Assembly: GCA_022600955.1 (NCBI GenBank)
Contig: JAHZJK010000019.1
Location: 1 to 64,000, forward strand
Direction: 5' to 3'
DNA: 64,000 nucleotides
Origin: Gammaproteobacteria bacterium
Lineage (GTDB): Bacteria; Pseudomonadota; Gammaproteobacteria; Steroidobacterales; Woeseiaceae
Made by a program: the position numbers and the translations under genes. Below are positions 1 to 8,698 of this stretch, in pieces (the stretch's first letter is position 1; each line of letters begins with the position of its first letter). The notes under the pieces are model-generated. The model ran no database searches. It worked only from the letters and a program-made list of their open reading frames with translations, and was not told where the DNA came from.

Positions 1-35
1 CGCTTTCGGCGCCCCGCTTTCACCCCTGACAGGGC

Positions 36-64
36 AAAAAAAAGGCCCCGCCATGGCGGGGCCC
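36..64 (-). terminator. Rho-independent terminator of the outer-membrane protein gene
   Basis: Read on the minus strand, a GC-rich inverted repeat (GGCCCCGCC paired with GGCGGGGCC around a short ATGG centre) is followed at once by eight T residues. It lies about 20 bases past the stop codon of the barrel-protein gene at 87-665, so it should end that transcript. Confidence 0.9.
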
Positions 65-86
65 AGGTTCTTTCCGACGTCCGGTC

Positions 87-665
87 TTAGCGACCAAAGT
101 AGAAGCGGCCAGCGATTCCGTAGCCGACAACATCATCGTCAAAGGCGGCGTTCAGGCCTATTGAAAACTCATTGTTGAAGCGATACCAGGCCGCGCCACC
201 AACGCTGATGCCGTCAGCACCATCGCCGAGGTCGGCGTAACTGACCGCACCCTCAAGTTCGACGTTGTTGTTGAGGTTATTGCGAACGCCAACAGAGAGA
301 CCGAAGCCATCTTCGTCCACATTGCCGAAGTTTGTGTCGATTTCCGCATTGATCCACACAAGGTTCGTGAAGAAGCTCGTCGTCTGGGATATATCGGTAT
401 GGTAACCACCACCAATGCTAAATTGGTTCAGGTCCACACCTGAGCCGAAGTCCGCGTTGCTGAAGCTGGCCAGGACATGCCAGTTTTCCGCAACCTCGAA
501 TGAGCCGCTGCCAGCAAACCCGTCGCCATCTACGTCAATGCCAAGGCCGCCGTCGTCGAGATCCAGCTCCTGGTATCCGAGCTGTACGAAATTGTAGCTT
601 GGCGTTTGTGCCAGTACCGGTGTTGCAAATGCGAACAATGCCGCTGTAATTATTAGTCGTTTCAT
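87..665 (-). CDS. Small outer-membrane beta-barrel protein (opacity/porin-like)
   Basis: The 192-residue product has a clear Sec signal peptide (MKRLIITAALFAFATPVLAQ). The rest alternates polar and hydrophobic residues, with many Gly, Asp, Asn and aromatic residues, as in 8-stranded barrels of the OmpA-N/opacity type. It ends in a barrel-like strand (GRFYFGR), though the last residue is Arg rather than the usual Phe. A GAGGA ribosome site lies about 8 bases before the ATG. The gene stands alone, with its own terminator downstream and 350 noncoding bases upstream. No ligand or substrate can be deduced. Barrel fold is likely and exact family unknown. Confidence 0.7.
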   Translation of the reverse strand: MKRLIITAALFAFATPVLAQTPSYNFVQLGYQELDLDDGGLGIDVDGDGFAGSGSFEVAENWHVLASFSNADFGSGVDLNQFSIGGGYHTDISQTTSFFTNLVWINAEIDTNFGNVDEDGFGLSVGVRNNLNNNVELEGAVSYADLGDGADGISVGGAAWYRFNNEFSIGLNAAFDDDVVGYGIAGRFYFGR

Positions 666-1015
666 CTGTCTATCCTCGCGAAGTGTTTCATTTAATTACT
701 GTTTCACTGTGTGTAAGTGACGCCTGATGCGCATGCCCATGCGCGCATCTCTAGTCTATCGTCAACCCACACTCATTTTACATAACCAATGCACTCCTCC
801 CCCGCACCGGCTAGATCGTTTTACAGGCGCAAAGGGGTAAAAACAGTGCACTGGTTAACACTCTGGTAACGCTTTTCATAATCTTCAATGCGGCATTTTC
901 TCCGCCTTTACGAAGACCTACGATGCCGAATTCGCGCACCTGAAAACTGAGCGCTTGCTGATGATTTTCTGATTTGAGGGTAGTGCCGTCGCTGAAGCGC
1001 GGTTTCGCTGCAGAG
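666..1015. other. Intergenic region upstream of the barrel-protein gene
   Basis: This 350-base gap separates two minus-strand genes. It must hold the promoter of the barrel gene, but I see no confident -35/-10 pair. An imperfect dyad centred near 736 (GCGCATG-CC-CATGCGC, about 729-744) could be an operator. I see no gene or RNA in the rest. Confidence 0.4.
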
Positions 1016-2350
1016 CTATTTGCCGATACAAAACTCTGAAAAGATCTTGCCTAGCAGATCGTCGGACGACACGGCGCCAGTAATCTCACCGAGCGCTTGC
1101 TGCGAGAGGCGTAGCTCCTCCGCAAGAATTTCACCGGCCTGCATTTGCTCCAGCGCTGTGCGACCGGTCGCGAAATGCGTCGCTGCGCGCTCCAGCGCGT
1201 GCAAATGCCGTTTACGGGCCGTATAAGCCCCTTCACCCAGGTTTTCATAGCCCGCGAGCTCGCGGATTCTCTGGCGCAGGGCATCAACGCCCGCGCCTGT
1301 CTTGGCGGACAGGTTAATCGTATCTTCGTCGAGCAGGCCTGATGGTTCGTTCGTTACATCCACCTTGTTGCGAACGATCGTTACTGGAACGCCGGGCCGC
1401 AAGTCCTCTTGTAGCTCGTGATCTTCGCCGTGGGTTGCGTCGACGATCAATAGTACGGCGTCAGCATTGAGTAGAGCTTCACGCGCCCGTCGTATGCCCT
1501 CCGCCTCGATCCGATCAGGGTCCTCGCGCAGGCCGGCGGTATCCACAAGCTCAACGGCAAGTCCGTCAATATCGATCTGTTCGCGCAGAACGTCTCGGGT
1601 GGTACCGGCAACCTCTGTGACTATCGCGGCGTCCTGCCCGCTTAATAGATTCAGCAGACTCGATTTGCCCGCATTGGGCTTACCGACGATGACCACCTGA
1701 AACCCATCGCGCAGCACGCGCCCCTGGGTCGCCTCTTGTTGCAAGACCATGAATGCTCCGCCGCATTCGTCGATGCGCGACAGGAGACGTTCGTCGGACA
1801 AGAAATCTATTTCCTCCTCGGGAAAATCAATGGCCGCTTCAACGTGCATGCGCAACCGTAACAATTGCCCGGCAAGTGCATTGACGGCCGCCGAGAAAGC
1901 GCCGGACAACGAGCGCAGCGCCGCTCGAGCGGCCTGCGAAGTGCCGGAATTGATAAGGTCGACGATTGCCTCGGCTTGTACCAGGTCCAGCTTGTCATTG
2001 AGAAATGCGCGCTGCGAAAACTCGCCCGGTTGCGCCTGGCGAGCACCACAGTCGATCACGGCGTCGACCGTCAGGCGGTTGACCAGCGGTCCACCATGTC
2101 CCTGTAACTCCAGAACCGACTCGCCGGTGAAAGACGCCGGTGCCGGATAGTACAGAGCGACGCCGGTGTCGAGGCGGCCGCCGTTCGCATCGCGAAAGCT
2201 GCGCAGCGTTGCCGTTCGCGGTTCCGGCAGACTGCCGAGTAATGTTCTGGCGATTTGCTCGGTCTTCTCTCCGGACACGCGTACGATACTAATGCCGCCG
2301 GTGCCCGGTGGCGTCGCGGCAGCAACAATCGTATCCGAAACTTTCGCCAT
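1016..2350 (-). CDS. mnmE: tRNA uridine-5-carboxymethylaminomethyl modification GTPase MnmE
   Basis: MnmE works with MnmG to install the carboxymethylaminomethyl group on U34 of certain tRNAs. The 444-residue length is normal. The N-terminal tetrahydrofolate-binding domain starts with DTIVAAATPPGTGGISIVR. The embedded G domain has the P-loop GKPNAGKSS (about residue 226), switch II DTAGLRE and the NKVD specificity motif. The protein ends in the invariant catalytic CIGK tail. The ATG start begins the conserved N-terminus. In most gammaproteobacteria mnmE follows yidC directly; here a plus-strand gene lies between them, and its start is only 29 bases from this ATG, so any divergent promoters must overlap coding sequence. 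Confidence 0.97.
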   Translation of the reverse strand: MAKVSDTIVAAATPPGTGGISIVRVSGEKTEQIARTLLGSLPEPRTATLRSFRDANGGRLDTGVALYYPAPASFTGESVLELQGHGGPLVNRLTVDAVIDCGARQAQPGEFSQRAFLNDKLDLVQAEAIVDLINSGTSQAARAALRSLSGAFSAAVNALAGQLLRLRMHVEAAIDFPEEEIDFLSDERLLSRIDECGGAFMVLQQEATQGRVLRDGFQVVIVGKPNAGKSSLLNLLSGQDAAIVTEVAGTTRDVLREQIDIDGLAVELVDTAGLREDPDRIEAEGIRRAREALLNADAVLLIVDATHGEDHELQEDLRPGVPVTIVRNKVDVTNEPSGLLDEDTINLSAKTGAGVDALRQRIRELAGYENLGEGAYTARKRHLHALERAATHFATGRTALEQMQAGEILAEELRLSQQALGEITGAVSSDDLLGKIFSEFCIGK

Positions 2351-2379
2351 AGACCCATGAGACCACAGGTAGAGAAAAC

Positions 2380-3594
2380 ATGCAGAGCCAAAAAGTCAGT
2401 TTTCCCAACAACACCGGACAGCTGCTGTCAGGGATCCTCGATTTGCCAGATACGTCGCCGGTAGCCTATGCGCTGTTCGCGCACTGTTTTACATGCTCAA
2501 AAAACCTCAAAGCGGCGACCAATATTGCGCGATCGATGACGGATGCCGGTTTTGCTGTGTTGCGCTTCGATTTCACCGGCCTCGGCCAGAGTGAAGGTGA
2601 ATTTGAAGACACGAGCTTTTCAAGTAACGTGGGCGATCTGCTCGCCGCGGTCGCATGGCTTACCGAGCAGCACGAGGCGCCCAAGGTTTTGTTTGGGCAT
2701 TCACTTGGCGGTACCGCCGTGCTGCAGGCGGCGCCATCTGTTGCGGCTGCGGTTGCGGTAGCGACCATTGGCTCCCCAGCAGACCCTGGACATGTTGCTC
2801 ACATGTTCGCGGATTCGGAGGCGGAGTTGCGCTCAAAAGGCATCGCTGAGGTAAGCCTGGGTGGCCGCCCGTTTCGCGTAAAGGAAGAGTTTCTCGACGA
2901 CCTCGGCAAGTACGACCTGCCCAATTCTGTTGCCAATCTGCGCAAAGCGCTGCTGGTTATGCACGCCCCGCTCGACGATGTTGTTGAGGTCGATAACGCG
3001 TCAGCCTTGTTCGTGGCCGCAAAACACCCCAAGAGTTTCGTCAGTCTGGACAAAGCGGATCACCTGCTCTCGAGGGAAGAGGACTCTCGTTACGCTGGTC
3101 GCGTTCTTGCTGCGTGGGCGACGCGCTTCTTGCCCAGCGTCGCAGCCGCGGAAAACCTGGTAGCGGCTGATGGCGAAGTTGTCGCACGTACCGGTGCAGA
3201 TGGTTTTCGCACAGAAGTTGCGGCAGGTCGGCACGGTCTGATCGCGGATGAGCCGGCATCTGTTGGCGGTTCTGACGAGGGTCCTACCCCGTATGATCTG
3301 TTGGCCGCTGCACTTGCTACTTGTACGACGATGACATTGCGGATGTACGCGAATCATAAGAAGTTAGCGTTGCGTTCTGCGACCGTGCGCGTGAAACACG
3401 GTCGTGTGCACGCCGATGACTGCGTTGATTGCGAACAAAGCGATGGGCAGATACACGAGTTCAGGCGTGAGCTAATCCTTGAAGGCGAGCTTAGCCCGGA
3501 ACAACGAACGCGCATGCTTGAAATTGCAGACCGCTGCCCTGTACACAAGACGCTGCACAATGAAATAAAAGTTCGGTCTTCGCTAGTCGACTAG
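2380..3594 (+). CDS. Alpha/beta hydrolase fused to an OsmC-family domain
   Basis: The 404-residue protein has two domains. Residues 1-255 form an alpha/beta hydrolase with the nucleophile elbow GHSLGG near residue 107 and a late HLLS segment that probably carries the catalytic His. Residues 265-404 are OsmC-like, with the pattern LAAALATCTTMTLRMYA and a second Cys in RCPVHKTLHNE; OsmC/Ohr proteins use two such cysteines to reduce organic hydroperoxides. This fusion is a known but functionally obscure architecture. An AGGTAGAG ribosome site precedes the ATG. The gene is divergent from mnmE, and its stop codon overlaps that of yidC on the other strand. Confidence 0.9.
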   Translation: MQSQKVSFPNNTGQLLSGILDLPDTSPVAYALFAHCFTCSKNLKAATNIARSMTDAGFAVLRFDFTGLGQSEGEFEDTSFSSNVGDLLAAVAWLTEQHEAPKVLFGHSLGGTAVLQAAPSVAAAVAVATIGSPADPGHVAHMFADSEAELRSKGIAEVSLGGRPFRVKEEFLDDLGKYDLPNSVANLRKALLVMHAPLDDVVEVDNASALFVAAKHPKSFVSLDKADHLLSREEDSRYAGRVLAAWATRFLPSVAAAENLVAADGEVVARTGADGFRTEVAAGRHGLIADEPASVGGSDEGPTPYDLLAAALATCTTMTLRMYANHKKLALRSATVRVKHGRVHADDCVDCEQSDGQIHEFRRELILEGELSPEQRTRMLEIADRCPVHKTLHNEIKVRSSLVD

Positions 3595-5273
3595 TGTTGT
3601 GCGGCTTTTGCCTCTTTCTCGACAACGCGATTGATTTTCCATTGTTGCGCGATGGACAGAAGCGTGTTCGTTACCCAGTAAAGCACGAGGCCTGATGGGA
3701 AGAACGCGAAAAATCCGGTGAACATGATCGGCATAATTTGCATGACCTTTGCCTGGACCGGGTCCGTTGGCGCCGGGTTCAGCTTTTGCTGCATCAACAT
3801 CGCCGCACCCATGATGAGCGGTAAGATGAAGTATGGGTCTCTGGTTGAAAGGTCTGTAATCCACAGTGCGAACGGCGCCTGCCGCATTTCGACACTCTCC
3901 AGCAATACCCAGTAAAACGCGAGGAAAAAAGGCATCTGGATGAGGATAGGCAGGCAGCCCGCGGCAGGGTTTACCTTTTCGCGCTTGTACAGCTCCATCA
4001 TTGCCTGGCTCAGCGCGGGCCTGTCATCTTTGTAGCGATCCTGGAGCGCTTTCATACGCGGTTGCAGATTCCGCATCTTCGCCATCGAGCGTCCACTCGA
4101 TTCAGTTAGTTTGTAAAAGGCCAGCTTGATCAGGAACGTGACGACGATAATTGCAACGCCCCAGTTGCGGACAAACTCGAAAACCACGCTGAGCAACCAG
4201 AATAACGGTTGCGAAATGATGGTCAGCCAGCCGTAGTCGACGGTCAGGGTTAAGCTCTCGTCTATCTCCTCAAGCTGTGACTGCAGCTTGGGCCCGACGA
4301 ACGCCGTAGTCGTGAAGACCTTGCGAGCGCCCGGTGCAACCGACTGTGCCTGTCCAATCATGCTGGCGGTGCTGCGATCATCCCGTACAGAAACGCTATA
4401 AGACTGTTCGCTGCCTTTCAGCGGGACAATTGCACTCAGAAAGTGGTGCTCGATAGCCCCCAGCCAACCTGCCTGAGACTTGTATGTGTATGCGCCATCT
4501 TCCAGTAAGTCGTCGTGCTGAAGTTTCTCAGACTTTTCGCCGTCGTAGATTATTGGCCCCGCGAATGAATATGAGTCGACATCGAACATGGACCGCTCTT
4601 GTTCGCGGAAAGTGCGCTGAATCTGTGAATACTCAGCGCCTCGCCAAAGGCTGCCGGTGTTGTTCACAATTTCCTGTTCTATGACGATCGCGTATTCGCC
4701 GCGGCGAAACAAAAAACGTTTCTCTACGCTTACGCCATCCGCTGATTGCCACGTCAGCGGCACGACCAACTCGTCGGCACCATTCATTTCGTAGCTGTTG
4801 CTGGCAGATGAGAATGTTGCGAGGTGGTTTGGCTCATCGCCGTCGCCCACAATTCGCAGGCCCGATTGAATCGCGCCGAAGTTTGATGCGTCGACGCCCA
4901 GCAGTTCCACGAGATCATCCGGGCGATCTTTCGCGACCGGGTAATTCTTCAGCTCAGCCGCCTGTATTGTGCCGCCGCGCGTACTTATTTCGATAGTAAA
5001 TACGTCAGTTGTAACCGTAATCAGTGGGGCATCATCAGTCGCAACGGCGTTCGCAATTTGCGGTGCCGGCCCAGCCGGTATCGGAGCGTCGAGTGTGGTC
5101 TCTGCTGGCGCCGAAAGCTCCGGGAGTCCGTCATCATTCGTGGCTAGCGCAGACTCTGTCGTCTCCACGACTGCCTCGACAGGTTGTGGGCCGTAATCCT
5201 GTTGCCAGGTCTGAAACGTGATCCAGGCCATGAGGCCGAATGCCGCCCAGACGAGCAGTCGTTGATTATCCAT
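3591..5273 (-). CDS. yidC: Membrane protein insertase YidC
   Basis: YidC inserts and folds inner-membrane proteins, alone or with SecYEG. The 560-residue product has the gammaproteobacterial layout: one N-terminal membrane segment (VWAAFGLMAWITFQTW), a large periplasmic domain to about residue 340, and the C-terminal 60KD insertase core. Core landmarks are SMAKMRNLQPRMKALQ, NPAAGCLPILIQMPFFLAFY and FPSGLVLYWVTN. At the groove position where E. coli has Arg366 this protein appears to have Lys (TFLIKLAFYKLT). It starts 3 bases after the rnpA stop, leaving no room for the yidD gene that usually lies between them. Confidence 0.97.
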   Translation of the reverse strand: MDNQRLLVWAAFGLMAWITFQTWQQDYGPQPVEAVVETTESALATNDDGLPELSAPAETTLDAPIPAGPAPQIANAVATDDAPLITVTTDVFTIEISTRGGTIQAAELKNYPVAKDRPDDLVELLGVDASNFGAIQSGLRIVGDGDEPNHLATFSSASNSYEMNGADELVVPLTWQSADGVSVEKRFLFRRGEYAIVIEQEIVNNTGSLWRGAEYSQIQRTFREQERSMFDVDSYSFAGPIIYDGEKSEKLQHDDLLEDGAYTYKSQAGWLGAIEHHFLSAIVPLKGSEQSYSVSVRDDRSTASMIGQAQSVAPGARKVFTTTAFVGPKLQSQLEEIDESLTLTVDYGWLTIISQPLFWLLSVVFEFVRNWGVAIIVVTFLIKLAFYKLTESSGRSMAKMRNLQPRMKALQDRYKDDRPALSQAMMELYKREKVNPAAGCLPILIQMPFFLAFYWVLLESVEMRQAPFALWITDLSTRDPYFILPLIMGAAMLMQQKLNPAPTDPVQAKVMQIMPIMFTGFFAFFPSGLVLYWVTNTLLSIAQQWKINRVVEKEAKAAQH

Positions 5274-5276
5274 CCG

Positions 5277-5687
5277 TTAGCTTTCCTGCTTGTTGGTCTT
5301 CGCGCATCGCTGCCAGTGATTGTACAAACTCAATCTGACGGCATTGTTGTCGGCTCGCGCTGCGGCAGGCTGGTTAATGACGACTATGTCCAGTCCGGTC
5401 AACTGAGACTGATGCAGGCGAAACGACTCTCTTATGATTCTCTTTATACGGTTTCTTGCGGTTGCTTTGCGGCAATGTTTTTTAGAGATTGCCATGCCTA
5501 GCCTTGGCGCACCCTCGTCACTATCGCGGTAGAGTACTGTAAATAATTTGTCGCGGCTGCGCGTAGCTTTTTTGAACACGCGCCCAAAAGCCGCCGCGTC
5601 CAGCAACCGATTTTCTTTTTGAAATCGATAGCCTTCCGGGCTGGTTGCTGCTGATTTTTGGCTCGTCGACGTGACGGTGCCGCGTAT
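5277..5687 (-). CDS. rnpA: Ribonuclease P protein component (start codon unresolved)
   Basis: RnpA is the protein subunit of RNase P, which matures tRNA 5' ends. Recognisable parts are GYRFQKENRLLDAAAFGRVF at the start of the fold, LGMAISKKHCRKATARNRIK, and the hallmark RNRIKRIIRESFR. The expected start lies just before GYRF (about 5630-5660), but there is no ATG, GTG or TTG there in any frame. The reading frame stays open upstream through all of rpmH to a TTG at 5909, which coincides with a -35-like TTGACA. I placed the left end of the protein next to the rpmH stop for convenience; the true start is unknown. Function is sure and start is not. Confidence 0.85.
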   Translation of the reverse strand: MRGTVTSTSQKSAATSPEGYRFQKENRLLDAAAFGRVFKKATRSRDKLFTVLYRDSDEGAPRLGMAISKKHCRKATARNRIKRIIRESFRLHQSQLTGLDIVVINQPAAARADNNAVRLSLYNHWQRCAKTNKQES

Positions 5688-5821
5688 TACGGCGTCAGAC
5701 GTGCGCGGCCTTTTGCACGGCGGCGCTTGATAACGAGTCGCCCGGCCTTGGTCGCCATACGTGCACGGAAACCGTGCGTGCGGGCGCGCTTGATTTTGCT
5801 GGGCTGAAATGTGCGTTTCAT
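5687..5821 (-). CDS. rpmH: 50S ribosomal protein L34
   Basis: Translating the minus strand from 5821 gives a 44-residue basic protein beginning [20 protein letters not shown] and ending [12 protein letters not shown]. This is the standard length and sequence pattern of L34, a small protein of the large ribosomal subunit. The gene is the first of the rpmH-rnpA-yidC transcript and is divergent from dnaA. Its whole length is overlapped in another frame by the open frame of rnpA. Confidence 0.98.
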   Translation of the reverse strand: MKRTFQPSKIKRARTHGFRARMATKAGRLVIKRRRAKGRARLTP

Positions 5822-5880
5822 GGCTAAATACCTGGTACTTAAAACCGGCTGTCTGAGCTGGCTTTTTCAGAAGGCCGGCA

Positions 5881-5909
5881 AGGGTACTCAGATGCCCGTA
5901 GAGTGTCAA
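5881..5909 (-). promoter_or_regulatory. Probable sigma-70 promoter of rpmH-rnpA-yidC
   Basis: On the minus strand a perfect -35 hexamer TTGACA (5909-5904) is followed after 17 bases by TACCCT (5886-5881), a weak -10 with matches at the first, second and last positions. It lies about 60 bases upstream of the rpmH ATG, in the rpmH-dnaA divergent gap where this promoter is expected. The -10 match is poor, so confidence is limited. Confidence 0.45.
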
Positions 5910-6015
5910 TAGACGGATGTAAACACTGGTATTTCAGTATAGACTGCCCGGTCTTTCGTACGTCTGTAACTGTTGCTCGGCGCCGGCCCGGACCGGTGGC
6001 CTTTTGGGGAATTGC

Positions 6016-7365
6016 TTGTCTCTCGAATCCACGCTTTGGAACCAGTGCCTTCGCGCCCTGCAGGCCGAGCTTCCGGAGCAGCAATTCAACACGTGGATTC
6101 GCCCTCTTCAGGCTGTCGATGATGGCGGTGTTATGCGACTTCTTGCTCCCAACCGGTTTGTTGTGGACTGGTTGCAACAGCACCATATGGAGAGGATTCT
6201 GCAGCTCGTAGAGGAAAGCGGCGGCGGCACGGAGGTGCTTGTAGAGGTCGGCTCCCGTAAGGCGCCGGCGCCAGCAGCTATTGATGGCAGCTCGATTGAG
6301 CGTCCTCGGGCGACAACCATAACGGTCAATAACACGTCGCCGATAGCTTCGCGCCTGAACCCTTCGTTCACTTTCGAAAGCTTCGTTGAGGGTAAGAGCA
6401 ATCAGCTTGCGCGTGCGGCTGCGAGCCAGGTTGGTGAGAATCCAGGCAAGTCTTACAACCCCTTGTTTATATACGGCGGTGTCGGGCTCGGCAAAACGCA
6501 CCTTATGCATGCCGTCGGCAACGCCATTCTGAAAGCGGATCCTTCTGCGCGTGTTAGCTATGTGCACTCGGAGCGGTTTGTTGGTGACATGGTAAAAGGC
6601 TTACAGCACAACAAAATCTCTGAATTCAAGCGGGCCTACCGCTCTCTTGATGCGTTACTTATTGATGATATTCAGTTTTTTGCGGGTAAGGAGCGCTCTC
6701 AGGAAGAGTTTTTTCATACCTTCAACGCGCTCCTGGAGGGCCAAAAGCAGATTATTCTCACCTGTGATCGATTCCCGAAGGAGGTAACCGGTCTGGAGGA
6801 GAGGCTTAAGTCACGGTTTGGGTGGGGGCTCACGGTTGCGATTGAGCCTCCTGAACTTGAAACATCTGTTGCGATCCTGATGAGCAAGGCGGAGGCGGAA
6901 GGAATAATTCTGCCCGAAGAAGTGGCGTTTTTTATGGCGCAGCGTATTCGCTCCAATGTTCGGGAGCTGGAAGGGGCGTTGAGGCGGGTTATTGCTAATT
7001 TCCGCTTTACCGGTCGGGCGATAGACCTCGATTTCGCCAAAGAGGCGTTGCGGGATCTTTTGGCGCTGCAGGAGCGCCTGGTGTCAATCGAAAACATTCA
7101 GAAAACCGTCGCGGACTACTTTAAAATTCGTGTCGGTGATCTGCTATCAAAGAAGCGCAGCCGGTCGATTGCCCGCCCACGACAGGTGGCGATGGCTCTC
7201 TCTAAGGAGCTGACAAATCACAGCCTGCCCGAGATCGGCGATGCTTTCGGCGGTCGTGATCATACGACGGTGTTGCATGGTTGCAGGAGAATTGAGTCCC
7301 TTCGTGAAACGGATAAGCGTATCGACGACGACTATTTGAATTTGTTGAGAACTCTGACAGGATGA
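6016..7365 (+). CDS. dnaA: Chromosomal replication initiator protein DnaA
   Basis: DnaA binds oriC boxes and opens the duplex. I chose the TTG at 6016 because GGGGA lies 5 bases upstream and the resulting start ([20 protein letters not shown]) matches the DnaA N-terminus; a TTG at 6004 would place the initiator inside the ribosome site. This gives 449 residues. Domain I is followed by a short variable linker, then the AAA+ domain with Walker [10 protein letters not shown] and Walker B LLIDDIQF. The C-terminal DNA-binding helix-turn-helix carries the signature [13 protein letters not shown]. The first perfect DnaA box begins one base after the stop codon. Confidence 0.97.
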   Translation: MSLESTLWNQCLRALQAELPEQQFNTWIRPLQAVDDGGVMRLLAPNRFVVDWLQQHHMERILQLVEESGGGTEVLVEVGSRKAPAPAAIDGSSIERPRATTITVNNTSPIASRLNPSFTFESFVEGKSNQLARAAASQVGENPGKSYNPLFIYGGVGLGKTHLMHAVGNAILKADPSARVSYVHSERFVGDMVKGLQHNKISEFKRAYRSLDALLIDDIQFFAGKERSQEEFFHTFNALLEGQKQIILTCDRFPKEVTGLEERLKSRFGWGLTVAIEPPELETSVAILMSKAEAEGIILPEEVAFFMAQRIRSNVRELEGALRRVIANFRFTGRAIDLDFAKEALRDLLALQERLVSIENIQKTVADYFKIRVGDLLSKKRSRSIARPRQVAMALSKELTNHSLPEIGDAFGGRDHTTVLHGCRRIESLRETDKRIDDDYLNLLRTLTG

Positions 7366-7562
7366 TGTGGATAAGCGGTGGATAATCATGGCACATTTTT
7401 TTGTCCACAGACTGTGCACAGATTAACAGCAGGTGGCCAACCGTTTTAGCGGGCACATTTTCTCCTCTAAGTGGTTGTTTTTTAATGTAAATAAAAAGTT
7501 ATACACAGGGTAAGCAGCCCTTAATAATAACAATAATTTATCTATATTCAATATTTATTAAC
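7366..7562. other. Putative origin of replication (oriC) between dnaA and dnaN
   Basis: The dnaA-dnaN gap carries a cluster of DnaA boxes. Two are perfect: TGTGGATAA at 7366-7374 (reverse orientation) and TTATACACA at 7499-7507 (forward). Two have one mismatch: GGTGGATAA at 7377-7385 and TTGTCCACA at 7401-7409. A weaker candidate lies at 7412-7420. Beside dnaN, 7521-7560 has only three C and no G in 40 bases, a good candidate for the unwinding element. This arrangement is like that of Pseudomonas. The position is inferred from sequence; origin activity has not been shown. Confidence 0.85.
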
Positions 7563-7573
7563 AGGTGGAACCT

Positions 7574-8671
7574 ATGAAGTTTAACGCAGCTCGCGAAGCG
7601 CTGTTGAAGCCACTACAGGCCGTAATCGGAGTGGTGGAGCGTCGTCAAACGATGCCAATTCTTTCGAATGTCTTGATCATTGTTAAGGGTGGTCAGCTTG
7701 CAGTAACGGCAACAGATCTCGAGGTGGAGTTGGTTGCTCAAGCGGAAGTCGATTCTGAATCTGATGGCGAGATTACGGTGTCTGGGAGAAAGCTTCTCGA
7801 TATCTGCAAGGCCCTGCCCGAAGGCACGCGTGTCGATATTAGTTTGAGCGGCGAAAAGCTCTCTGTGAAGGGCGGGCGCAGCAAGTTTAACCTCGCGACA
7901 TTGCCGGCCGCTGAATTCCCGGTCGTTGAGGATATCAAGGCGGGCCAAACGATTGGTGTTAGCCAGGAGTCGCTTGGGCGCCTGATTGAAAAAACGCATT
8001 TCTCGATGGCTCAACAGGATGTTCGTTACTACTTGAATGGCATGCTGCTTGAGACCGGCGGCAGCCATTTAAGGGCTGTCGCGACAGATGGTCACCGGCT
8101 GGCGCTTTGCCAGGCAGATGTCGCGGGGGCGTCGTTTGACGAACAGCAGGTGATCGTTCCGCGCAAGGGCGTGCTTGAGTTGCAGCGTCTTATGGACGGC
8201 GATGGCGATCTCAATATCGAGTTAGGCGCAAATCACATCCGGATTCAACTTGAAGGTATTCGTTTCACGTCGAAATTGATCGATGGGCGCTTCCCTGAAT
8301 ATGAACGGGTTATTCCAAAAGAGTCGTCTAACGAACTCAAAGCGGATCGTTCTGAATTCAAGAATGCTTTGCAGCGAACGGCCATCCTTTCCAACGAGAA
8401 GTATCGGGGAATTCGTCTGGTTATTCGGGATAGTGGTGTGATCTTGCAGGCGCACAATCCGGAGCAGGAAGAGGCGGAAGAAGAACTCGCCGTTGAGTAC
8501 TCTGGTGAGGACATCGAAATAGGCTTCAACGTAAATTACTTGTTGGATGCACTTGGTGCTGTTGAGGGAGACGATGTGACCCTGTCGGTGCAGGACAGCA
8601 ATTCGAGCTGCCTGATTCGTCAGCCTGGAAATGATGACTGCACGTTTGTCGTTATGCCGATGCGACTGTAG
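7574..8671 (+). CDS. dnaN: DNA polymerase III beta subunit (sliding clamp)
   Basis: DnaN forms the ring-shaped clamp that holds polymerase III on DNA. The 365-residue product begins MKFNAAREALLKPLQAVIGV and has the three repeated clamp domains, with TDLEVELVA, VATDGHRLAL and the typical C-terminal FVVMPMRL. The ATG at 7574 has AGGTGG 6-11 bases upstream; a GTG three codons earlier lies inside that ribosome site and is less likely. It follows oriC and precedes recF by 27 bases, probably in one transcript. Confidence 0.98.
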   Translation: MKFNAAREALLKPLQAVIGVVERRQTMPILSNVLIIVKGGQLAVTATDLEVELVAQAEVDSESDGEITVSGRKLLDICKALPEGTRVDISLSGEKLSVKGGRSKFNLATLPAAEFPVVEDIKAGQTIGVSQESLGRLIEKTHFSMAQQDVRYYLNGMLLETGGSHLRAVATDGHRLALCQADVAGASFDEQQVIVPRKGVLELQRLMDGDGDLNIELGANHIRIQLEGIRFTSKLIDGRFPEYERVIPKESSNELKADRSEFKNALQRTAILSNEKYRGIRLVIRDSGVILQAHNPEQEEAEEELAVEYSGEDIEIGFNVNYLLDALGAVEGDDVTLSVQDSNSSCLIRQPGNDDCTFVVMPMRL

Positions 8672-8698
8672 ACGGCAAGAAGAGCTGTTTTCGGCCTG

